A DNA stretch of 64,000 nt. Origin: Chloranthus sessilifolius. Its lineage: Eukaryota > Streptophyta > Magnoliopsida > Chloranthales > Chloranthaceae. Of the stretch, positions 1-9,254 are shown piece after piece. The position numbers and the translations under genes were made by a program. The notes under the pieces were generated by a model, which saw nothing but the letters and a program-made list of their open reading frames with translations, was not told where the DNA came from and did no database searches. Numbering within the stretch: position 1 is the stretch's first letter; each line of letters opens with the position of its first letter. The stretch covers positions 78,493,159 to 78,557,158 of the forward strand of contig CM037595.1 in NCBI GenBank assembly GCA_021018995.1. The letters run 5' to 3'.

Positions 1-115
1 CGATATCGATTACATATAGAGTCGGTATCGATTATATATAGATTCTATTCGATTATATTCTAGAGTGTATCGATTACCTATGTAATCGATCACTCTAGAT
101 GTAATCGATAATGGT
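1..115. repeat. 22-bp palindromic array, copy 1 (window edge)
   Basis: Units of the type AATCG-NNNN-CGATT lie about 22 bp apart with AT-rich spacers. The array continues off the left edge and is the same family as the arrays at 1010, 1850, 2830, 4065 and 7115. Confidence 0.85.
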
Positions 116-1009
116 TTTATATATACATTTCATCAACATTTTAACTATCCTTGTTAGTATGGTGTTGAGTCCTTTCGTTTTATTACGATTCATTTCAAAA
201 GATCATCAAGATGGTTGTACACCGATGTTGCCAAGTGTTCAGGCGTTTGAATCTCTACGAAAGTGCTACCCGAGATCGGAAGAAGTTCTTGAGAGATTCG
301 GTTTTGGTGGAATATTTCAAATCCCAAGGGTGGGATTTCTTTCACGATGTGGTGGATTCGGTCTTTGACATTTTGGGTTGATAAAACCATTTCGAATTGG
401 GAAGGCGATGTCTATCTTGGAAGATAGACATTACATTGATCTTGGGCCTTGCAAGTAGTTGGCCCGAAAAGTACCCCATCCGGTAAACCATCAGGTAGAA
501 CAAACCATTAGAAACAAATACTTTGTGGAACGCCTCCGGAAAAATTCTCCTGGTCTCATATAGATCTGCAATTTATAGAGCGGAAAGTGATGAGGACTTC
601 TTAAAGTTGTCCCTTACGTTTTGTGTTGTGCATATTTCTCTTCCCCGGTTCCCACCATCAAATTTCTGAAGACCACATCGACCTCATCGATGATATGGAG
701 GCCTTCAACCGAACTCCGTGGGGTCTGCTCGTCTACCAGGACTTAATGGAGTATATAATAAAGGGCACGGCGAATAGAAAAATCGCCGAGATGGATAAAG
801 CCCTGAAGACGTACAACACATATGGATGCATATGTGTACTTCAATGGGCTTATGAGATCTGCGACGATATATCGCCATCGGCTAGGCCTCAAGGACCCTT
901 TCCCATTGCTTGAAATGGTGGACGAGATCCGAGGATCAAAGGTTACACTCGCGGGCAGATGTTAGATAGCAAGGTATGAGGTCTATTCAAAAAAAAAAAG
1001 CAACTTACC

Positions 1010-1205
1010 GATTCATTCTAGAATTGATACCGATTCATTCTGAATCGCTCTGGAGATTCATTCTGAATCGATAGCGATTACGTCTGAGTCGATAACGACT
1101 TAATAAGTAATCGATAACGATTCATTATCTAATCGATAGTGATTTGTTAAGGTAAGGAATCGATAGCGATTCTTTACAATCGAGAGTGATTTATTATATA
1201 TATAT
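1010..1205. repeat. 22-bp palindromic array, copy 2 (in a predicted intron)
   Basis: Degenerate units such as AATCGATAGCGATT recur about every 22 bp. The array lies between a GTATGAG donor near 975 and a TTTCAAAG acceptor near 1243 of the Ulp-like gene. Confidence 0.85.
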
Positions 1206-1849
1206 ACGATCATTTTATTACATTGTTTCATTTTCTTTCAAAGGTTCGCTCCCCTCATGCCTCAGGGCTTTGAATTAGAGATACCCGTGGTAAGAGAATA
1301 TCTACGGGTTCAAAAGGAGGTTGGGGGGAAGAGGAAAGAACCGATCAAGAAAGCTGTGGAAGAGATTCGGCCGAAGAAGAAAAGAAATTACATTCCATCG
1401 ATAATCTTGGAGAGGAAGAATGGGATGACGATCGACGTCAAGAAGAACCCCTCTCGAAAAGGGCCCGTGCTAGTGGGAGAGGGTCGGCCAAGAACTAGGG
1501 GGGCCAAGGAGAGCTGGCGGTGAAAGATAGCGTGAAGTGTCCACCTCCAATGATTCTTTGTTGAGCAGCGTCGATCATTTGGCGCTGGATAACTTGAAGC
1601 TCACCCAAAGAGTGAGCGATTTGGAGGGAGAGAATAAGGCCCTGGCTAAACGTTGCGCTTCTTTAGAGAAACTCTGCAACTCCTTCAATGAGAGGCTGAA
1701 TTCAAGGGATGCGGAGTGGCAGAAGTTAAATCACTACAACTCTTTAGTCAGAAAGGGCCAGACTGAAATAAAAGATCTCCTTGAAAATTTATTGGAGGCG
1801 AGACCTAAGGTATATGTTGAAATCTAGTTTTAATATTCAATTTTGTTAA

Positions 1850-2155
1850 CATAAATCGATATCGATTATATATAGAGTCGATACCGATCATATCGATTCT
1901 ATTTACAATCGTTATCGATTATAAATGCAATCGAAGTCGATTCTATTTACAATCGATTTCGACTATCTATATAATCGATAACGACCATATATAAAATAGG
2001 TTGCGCTGATGTATATAATCGGGAGCGACTATATATTTAATGGATGGCGACTATATATAATTGATAGCGACTATATATATAATCGATAGCGACTATATAT
2101 ATAATCGACAACGACTATATATATAATCGATAGCGATTATATTTAAAATCGATTT
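1850..2155. repeat. 22-bp palindromic array, copy 3 (in a predicted intron)
   Basis: About 13 units. The last few are the cleanest of this set: AATCGATAGCGACT plus TATATATA spacers, exactly 22 bp apart. It lies between an AAG|GTATAT donor near 1810 and a TGTACAG acceptor near 2216. Confidence 0.9.
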
Positions 2156-2829
2156 TTTCTTTTAAAATGTGGACTAAAAATTAATTCTTATTTTGCATCA
2201 TTATTACGATGTACAGGATGTGGCTATAGAGGAGCTGATAACGAAGGTGTGCGTCTGACCTTGGTGAGGAACCATCGACTCCTGCATCGATCGTTCCTCC
2301 TCCTCCTCCTCCGTTGAAAAGGTGAAGGCATTTCGACAAGCGACTACGAGACCCAAAGCCGATAAGGGTCTGTGGTGAAGAGGAAACCTCTTCCCAATTG
2401 CCTCACCAACAAGTGAAGCTTCAGCTTAAGACCTAGGCAGAAAGCCGGCAAAATAATTTCCATCAAACCTAAGGCCCAATGAAGGGTAGCGGTTGAAAAG
2501 AAGCCCACCGCGAAGGCGAAGGACCAATCAACGAGCTGGACGGTGGCAATCATTACCGGGTCACAGGGTCTCGATGAAGATGCTCCTGCTGAGCTAACAG
2601 CGGAGAAAAAATATATGCTAGACATATGGAACAAGCCTGTGAAGGAGGACGAGTAAGTAGAATTACCCTGAATACTTAACTTTATTATTATATATTTATC
2701 GTGAAGATTAGTTAAGTTGGTCATGTTTTATGCAGAGAATATGTTAGCACGGCAAGTACAAAGTGGTGGTGCAATCCTTCGATGGCGGAGGCCGGTTCTG
2801 GATAACTTTGTAAGTGTATATTTTAATAT

Positions 2830-3055
2830 CGCAGAGGCAAAATCGGTATCGATGGCTTATGTAATCGTTATCGATGGCTTATGGAATCGGTATCGATGGC
2901 TTGTAGAGTCGCTAGCGATGGCGTATGTAATCATGGCGACTACATCATCGATATCGATTCATTAGAGTCGACAACTATTTCGACGACTTAAATAATCGTT
3001 ATCGGCGCTAAAAGGAATCGATATCGATGGTGTGTAGATTCGCTAACGATTATGT
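2830..3055. repeat. 22-bp palindromic array, copy 4 (in a predicted intron)
   Basis: Units of the type AATCGGTATCGATGGCTTATGT repeat at 22 bp. The half-site and spacer variants differ from copy 3, so each array has homogenised separately. It begins just after a GTAAGTG donor at about 2811. Confidence 0.85.
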
Positions 3056-4064
3056 ATTAAACTCTAAGCATATTTTAATCTAATTGCATTGGTTTGGGTT
3101 ATGGCCTACATGAGACATTTGGAAATTATTGATGATAAAATTCATCCTGAGAAAAATGTCAAAAACTTCCTAATGGACCCTGCGACACTGACGTACATGG
3201 GCTATGAACTGAGAGATTTCAACAAGTTTTTGCTTCTTTGAAAAATTGTACGACGGTCGATCGAGGTTCAAGTTCACAGTGGTGCCTATAAACAAAGAGA
3301 GCCGGAGGAAGAGGTGATGGAAACTTTCTTCTACAATGAGCTTGAATCAGGGCTCAGAATGCAACATAGTATGCTTTTATCCTCTTTATAATTATTCTTT
3401 TAATTTTTCTATCCTACCCTTTGAGATTATATTACTTTTTGTAGATATTTATGCCAATACATTCGAACAACCACTACACCGGGCGTTTGCGATCAGAAGG
3501 TAGTCGAACGATCGATAATGATCGTCAATTCCCTATATTTAATAGGCCCTCTAAGGAAAGATATGTGGCCCAATTGCGGTGGTAAGATATTTTACTTAGC
3601 ATATCTTTTATCATTGTTAGCTTAACATATCCTCGACACTCCTCTCTATTATTTCAAATGACACAATACCTTCCCGTGATCTTATATTGACGGTGACTCC
3701 TCTGCGCTAATAAAGAAGAACTATCCTTGGCCATCTATTGATCACGGGATCAAAGCCGTCCCCCATGCATCAACTCCGTGATTGTGAGTGTTTGTTGTGA
3801 TGTCAATACTTTATGATGGGGAAGAAATTTGACTTCAAGAATCGATATAGAGAGGATCAGTAGAAATTGGCCATACATCGCTACATACACAAAGCGATGA
3901 TGAGTCTTGTGAAGGAAGACAAAAAGGAGGGGAGCGAGAGTGTGGTTGTATTTGAATATTTTGTAATAGTGTGGTTGCATTGAATATTTTGTAATTGAAA
4001 ATTGAATTATTTTGAATATAATGGCACTATTTTTATGTACTTGTAGTTAAAAGTAGAATAACAT

Positions 4065-4330
4065 CCATTAGCGACTACATATATAGTGTCATCGACTATA
4101 TAAATAATCGGTGATGACTACGTATGTAATCGCTTTCGACTCTGTATGTAATCGTCGTCGATTGTATAAATAATCGATATCGACTATATATGTCGTCATT
4201 GACGATATTCATAATCGATGCCGATTCTTAAATGAATCGATATCGACGTTATACATAGTCGATGGCAACTCTATATAGTATCGATATCGATTAGTTATAC
4301 AATCGATGGCGACTCTATGATACATCGATG
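4065..4330. repeat. 22-bp palindromic array, copy 5 (between the convergent genes)
   Basis: About ten degenerate units (AATCG-NNNN-CGACT/CGATT) fill the gap between the 3' ends of the Ulp-like gene and the transposase. It may hold the 3' regions of both transcripts. Confidence 0.85.
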
Positions 4331-4410
4331 AAAGACTATAATACGGTGTAAAAAACATGGATTACGAATTTGATTTACATTCAATCTATCAATATTAAAA
4401 ATATACACTG

Positions 4411-6720
4411 TTAGCCCATCGGTCCCACTGCCTTGCAGCTGCTGCGGTTGTGACCATATTCGTTGTACCTGCTACACTGTAGTGCCCTAACCTCACCCTT
4501 AGACCTTATCCTTCTCTTCCTCGGACGGCTTGCTTTGGCAATAATAGGTGGTCTCACTTTCATATTTTCGTGAGTTGCTTTGCTTGGAACTCCCATTGAC
4601 TTTTATCGAGGGTGGGAACCCATTGCTCGTCATATGTTTGTTCAAAGCAAGTGGTGAAAACTAGTTCTCACAAAATTTATGGTAGTAACTTCTTCGATTG
4701 ATGGCATACGGCATGGGAGCAAGGCAAGCCATAAATGTGCCAACGGCAAATTCTGGTCTTGTATTCCAAGTCGACGTGATGAATGTAATTTCGGAATTGA
4801 CTTGGAATTGATCGCTACCGTATGGTTGAGCTCTCTTTCTACCGGCCCATTGCAACACTTTCTTCATGTGAGCATCTGCTTTCGGGCAGAGAAGGGTGGT
4901 CCATTTATCAGATATCTCTCTGCGTTTTTGAAAATGATCGGCGACTTTCTCTCTAGTAGTTCTGATTAAGTCAATAATTGGTCTCTCTCGAGCTATCTTT
5001 AGCACGCTGTTTAAACTTTCGGCAATATTCGTAGTCAGGGACTCGTACTGCCTTCCTTCCATATGTGCGCGTGCCCAATGCTTTGGATCTATTTTCAAAA
5101 TATATTCTACGGCCTGAGAATCAGCAGGATCTTTCTTCATTTCGTTGATAAAATAATCAAATTTCTCTTTCGAATATGCACGTGCGGCGCACCACCATAG
5201 ACCCTTCACATTGTTCCTGGGATACTTGTGCTGCAAATTTTGTGTCATATGCCGCATGCAGTAGTTGTGATATGCGTTAGGGAAGATACGTTTCACCGCA
5301 TTTATTAAACCCTTCGACCTGTCCGTGATAATTACGAGATCCTCGTTAAACCCATCGATCACGAACGCACCTACCCGTTCAAGAAACCACATCCACGTAT
5401 CCTCTTCTTCTAACTCGACCACGGCAAATGCTAACGGTAATATATGACCATTACCGTCTTGCAGAGGCGATAAGGAGGATCCTTCAAACGTCCTCGTAGG
5501 TGTGTGCGTCTACAAGCAATATCTGAGGTATTGCGGGTAGCTTCCATGCATGGGCCAAAAAACTCCAAAAAATCTTTGAAACTTATCACAAGAGTAAGTT
5601 GAAAGGATGTTTGTACATTAGGATCTACCCTCTTCATCTCCTTCACGTAGGGCGGTAGATCAACAAATTGTCCTTCCCAACTTCCTCTAATATCATTAAG
5701 GGCAAGCTCTTTTCCTCCAAGCTTTTGCATATGAGATTTGCACATTATAAGCTTTTGCAATATCAAACATTATCGACGATGCACGGTGTAGTCGAATCCT
5801 TCCATAAGTTTATCCCGCTTCATAATTTGCCACGAAGGAGATTGTTGCATTACGTGTGACCGTGCGTCCGATCTTAGCGGCTCCGCATGTGTGAGTACTA
5901 TTGAATGTCTTGATTTGGAAAGAATCGAGCCCGATCAATTTAGAAGCATGTATTCGCCACGAACAATCGGGTTCGTAGCATCAATCACTTTCGATAACTA
6001 GCGGTCCTCAAAGGCGAATTTGAAAGTTTTTCTCAACCGCGTGTTCTTTCAATGCTCTTTGAAATGTTTGTTTGTCTCGGAAGATCTCTCAATTTTAAAC
6101 GCCCAATTCGATATTCGTTTCCACCTCTTCATCGGAGGAATCGCGATGTCTCGACATTCGTAATCTCCGTCTACTAGGGATTGTCAATATCTCTCACAAA
6201 ATTTTCGGGTCCTCTTTGATAAACCCATCTGATTCGCTTCATATTCTTCTTCTAAGGTATCTTCATTCATGGCGGTGTTCTCGGGTGGTTGACTAGATCC
6301 TTCACCGAAGGGGTTCTGATGTGATTGACCGGATCCTTCACAGAATGGATAATGGCGTGGTTGGCTAGGCCCTTCACCGAAGGGGTGCTCATATGTATGG
6401 ACATGGGGTTGAGTTATCTGGTAATTTCCATCGATGGCATGGTAGAACATAAGTTTTGAGTAAACCAAGTTGTCCATCCACCGGGAAGATATGATCGAAA
6501 TCGTTGGTATCCACCACCCTCTCTGAAGTATAGTCTAACCATTGACTACATTGTTGTGACCCATGCATGTATTTTACTGGGTCATCATACGATTCAATCG
6601 GAGCATCGTTTAAATCAAATGTTGCTTTCCCTCTGCCATCGTTCGCCACAATATAACCGCCATCGCCTAACGGGACGGTATCGTATACAATTTCATCCTC
6701 AAACTTACATGGTAAAATGA
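4411..6720 (-). pseudogene. mudrA: MULE transposase (mudrA-like) of MULE-1, broken
   Basis: Matches read right to left. An N-terminal acidic region (6180-6720) comes first. The DDE catalytic core follows at about 5520-4900: VDAHTYED with the first Asp near 5507, IITDRSKGL with the second Asp at about 5323, then CMRHM, and NIAESLNSVLK with the Glu at about 5020. A degenerate SWIM-like tail near 4700 and a zinc knuckle at about 4430-4480 follow. In the knuckle (CSRYNEYGHNRSSC) the second cysteine is replaced by tyrosine. The enzyme would cut and paste the element with 9-bp target duplication. Several frameshifts are present, including one beside the first catalytic Asp and one near 5425, and there are N-terminal stops, so it is inactive. 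Family identity is secure. Confidence 0.88.
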
Positions 6721-7114
6721 ATGAGACACAAAATCGATCCCAGATTTACTTGTTCAAACTTCAACTGGGAAGGATGACGGTTCCTTAATGATGAATACTT
6801 TATAACATCCACTCGGATTTATAAAACTAAATAATGTAGCCAAATCATCGAGTCCAAAATGCTCTGCGAACTACAAAATTCACTATCTTCATATGAAACT
6901 AAAATAAAGCGGCAGACATTCGAGCCTTATGAATTGTTCATAAGAAATTTCAATTGAAATGTTAATAAGCCTCGCCACCTTCATACAAGTCATCATCGTT
7001 TACAAGAAGGCCATCATAGTGACAAAGAAGAGGAATCCTCACGTCCGTCATCGTCTGTTTAAGAATGAGAAGGAAGGGTCATAAGACTGATGAAATAAAA
7101 GAGAAAAGACGACT
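6721..7114. other. Noncoding leader side of the MULE-1 transposase
   Basis: No convincing coding potential. It lies between the transposase N-terminus and the right subterminal array, so it should hold the mudrA promoter and leader. No clear TATA box could be singled out. Confidence 0.5.
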
Positions 7115-7390
7115 ATAACTCTTAGTCGATTGCAAATACAATCGATATCGACTCTATTGGAAATCGATATCGATTGTGTATACAATCGGCATCGACTCTA
7201 TATACAATCGGCGTCGACTCTATTTGAAATCGATATCGATTGTATAAACAATCGATATCGACTCTATATACAATCGTCATCGATTGTATATACAATCGAT
7301 ATCGATTTCAAATAGAGTCGTAATCGACTCTATACACAATCGATATCGATTGTATGTGATATCGATATCGGATGTATATGGAGCCGATGA
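7115..7390. repeat. 22-bp palindromic array, copy 6 (right subterminal)
   Basis: About 12 units, exactly 22 bp apart in most cases, such as AATCGATATCGACTCTATAT. Each holds a near-perfect 14-bp palindrome (5-bp half-sites, 4-bp spacer). It is the best-preserved array of MULE-1, just inside the right terminus. Confidence 0.92.
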
Positions 7391-7800
7391 CGAAATGCAG
7401 GGCCTTCTTCTTCTAAGAGATACTGCATCACTACATAACACTAATAAACTGAAAATGGGGTTAAGTAGGATACCTCTAGTCGCAAGGACAAAGTTCAGGG
7501 CCTTCTTCTTCCAAGCCTCTGTTTTCTTCTTCGAAATAGCAGATCGGAGCAGATCGGAGCAGATCAGACTAAGTAAGGACACTCCGTCTAGGGTTTTACA
7601 CCTCTAACTTTTTTGCAGGTTAAAATGAGGAAGAAGACGATGCTTTGTTTGTTAAAGAAGGTCTTAGAAGGGGGTAATTTGGACCTTTTACTCTCCTTAG
7701 GGTCGGCTAGGCTTGGAGCTGGTTTGTTTGGGTAAAAGTGAAACTACAGGGCTTCTGACGTAAAAGGCGTATCTGACAGGGCCGGTCAGGTAAATTTCCC
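7391..7800. repeat. MULE-1 right terminal region
   Basis: The last 170 bp match the right terminus of the 12592-13562 element, ending GTCAGGTAAATTTCCC. A short triplication of GCAGATCGGA lies at 7540-7566. The next nine bases (7801-7809) would be one copy of the target duplication; the other copy is outside the window. Confidence 0.7.
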
Positions 7801-7881
7801 AGATCTATAAGAACACAAGTTCTTGCTCTGTCTAACTTAGTTGCATTCTTCCTAGTGCTGCGGTCCGCGGCTAATACTTCA

Positions 7882-7941
<60 letters not shown>

Positions 7942-8449
7942 GTTAGAAGTTTCTATTTTGGTGGTCATCACTATGGTCAAACCCGTTGACCGGTGAATGG
8001 TATAAGATCAACCTTGAGATGTGTAGTTGCTATTTCGGTGAGTTTGAAGAGAATAGGCAACTAATTAGTGAGTCTTTTAATTAAGGTATGATTGTGATTT
8101 CTAATCACAATATAATTAGTATTTTAAGTCCTTAATGGGAAAGGACTCTTTGACTATAAATATAAGGGGTGCCTGGTCCCAACGATTGCTCGACACAATT
8201 CAATCCTCCCTATTGGCGAAAGCATCCCCATTGTGCTAGGAGATATTGAACGCGAGAAGATCGTTGAAGATCGGCGACCAACTATTGATGGCTCACACTC
8301 AAGGTACGCACATATATTTAATTTATAGATTATTGGTTTATTGTTTTTGATTGATCATGCGCCTAGATCTTTCGGCTTATTTTGGATGGTCGGATCGATA
8401 GATTCATTTAAATTCCATCATAAAAGTCAATTTACTCTTTTTTAATTGA

Positions 8450-8516
<67 letters not shown>

Positions 8517-8678
8517 GAGGCTTGAATCAAGTGAGAGAGAGAGAGAGAGATGCCATTTTGAGTCTCCCATAACCTTTTTTTCTCTTTTATACACTAAGTA
8601 GATAGACAATCCCCAAGTCCCACCAACTCTAGATATATATAAAAAATAACAGAATGAAAGCAACTTCCTCTCCTCACC
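7801..8678. other. Downstream flank of the NAC gene with two TA tracts
   Basis: Pure TA runs lie at about 7885-7938 and 8451-8515 and bracket a 512-bp segment without ORFs. That segment has a TATA-like ACTATAAATATAAGG near 8154 followed by a CT/CA-rich stretch, which looks like a promoter or part of a solo LTR. A short GA run lies at 8530-8549. The last ~150 bp before 8679 should be the NAC 3' untranslated region. Confidence 0.5.
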
Positions 8679-9254
8679 TCATTTCTCAAATATGCAAATG
8701 CCAATGTCACAATCTGTCCCAGAACTCAAAAACCCATTTAACTCGTCCCCATCTTCCCTACCACTACTCTGCAGTAAAAGCAAAGCCATATCCGAATTCT
8801 GATGAACTGCTCCAAAGTTAGAAACCCCTTCACCATCATATCTATCCTCCTGACTCAACTGTGAAGCAACAAACTTATCAAGGGCCCTCCAATCCGTCAC
8901 TTTCTCTACGTTGTTGCACTCTCTTATGATCTGTTCTTCGTCTTCGATTTCGGACGCCACCACCGACAATAAGCTCGGTCTCTTTAGTAATGGTAGAGAA
9001 GGGCTCTCCAGCTGAGGAAGCTGGACAAAGGTGTCTGAATGTAAGTAATCCGGATGTTCGATCTCGATCTCTTGCTTACAGAAGAAATTCTGCGGCTGCT
9101 GCTGCCGTGGGAGGTAATCGATAGAATCGATGATGGAGCTGACACCGCTTGGTTCATCGTAGCAGAAATTTGAATTTGTCTCCCACACTTCACTGTTTCT
9201 AGCTTGGCTGTTGGTTCGTTTCTTGAATGCTCGACAAACAACCCATCCTTCTTC
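8679..9254 (-). CDS. NAC: NAC gene exon 3 (subdomain E and activation domain)
   Basis: Acceptor TTTTCCGCAG|GAAGAAGG. The exon encodes residues 146-336: [13 protein letters not shown], then an acidic, Gln/Ser/Leu-rich transactivation region, and ends in TGA at 8681-8679. Confidence 0.93.
   Translation of the reverse strand, partial: EEGWVVCRAFKKRTNSQARNSEVWETNSNFCYDEPSGVSSIIDSIDYLPRQQQPQNFFCKQEIEIEHPDYLHSDTFVQLPQLESPSLPLLKRPSLLSVVASEIEDEEQIIRECNNVEKVTDWRALDKFVASQLSQEDRYDGEGVSNFGAVHQNSDMALLLLQSSGREDGDELNGFLSSGTDCDIGICIFEK

Larger units (their letters stand above)
120..3990 (+). pseudogene. DUF1985 / Ulp1-like cysteine protease gene of MULE-1, broken
   Basis: Piecewise coding matches run left to right. 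At 623-910 a stretch with FNRTPWG and, about 50 residues later, QWAYEI has the spacing and sequence of the C-terminal part of the plant DUF1985 domain. At 1257-1827 there is a basic, lysine-rich piece and then a heptad-type coiled coil (LTQRVSDLEGENKAL). At 3105-3240 comes a stretch containing MAYMRHLEIIDD. Near 3780-3800 a DC-VFVV motif, one base out of frame, resembles the catalytic-cysteine loop of Ulp1 (C48) peptidases. Plausible GT-AG introns cover about 975-1243, 1810-2216, 2653-2734 and 2812-3100. Ulp1 peptidases remove SUMO from proteins; in MULEs the role of such captured genes is not established. Stops and frameshifts occur throughout, so no active protease is expected. The family call rests on motifs only. 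Confidence 0.6.
1..7800. mobile_element. MULE-1: decayed Mutator-like DNA transposon with Ulp-like gene, left end outside window
   Basis: The right terminus at about 7640-7800 resembles the right terminal inverted repeat of the small element at 12592-13562: both have a GTTTGGGTAAA block, then a block ending TAAATTTCC. Inside lie a leftward MULE transposase (about 4411-6720) and a rightward gene with DUF1985 and Ulp1-protease features (about 120-3990). That pairing is known from Ulp-carrying MULEs of the Kaonashi type. The two genes converge. Arrays of a 22-bp palindromic repeat separate and interrupt them. The left terminal repeat is not visible, so the element starts before the window or has lost its end. 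Both genes carry several stops and frameshifts, so the copy cannot move by itself. Confidence 0.72.

Noticed and set aside
190-390. Short leftward ORF opposite the Ulp-like gene
   Set aside because: It is a frame shadow of the decayed rightward coding region and shows no family features.
1-7390. CRISPR-like regular repeats
   Set aside because: Repeats and spacers are both repetitive, the period is only 22 bp, and the context is a plant transposon. A satellite or binding-site array fits better.
8451-8663. ORF ending in a run of Tyr-Ile
   Set aside because: It is produced by the TA microsatellite and lies in the NAC 3' flank.
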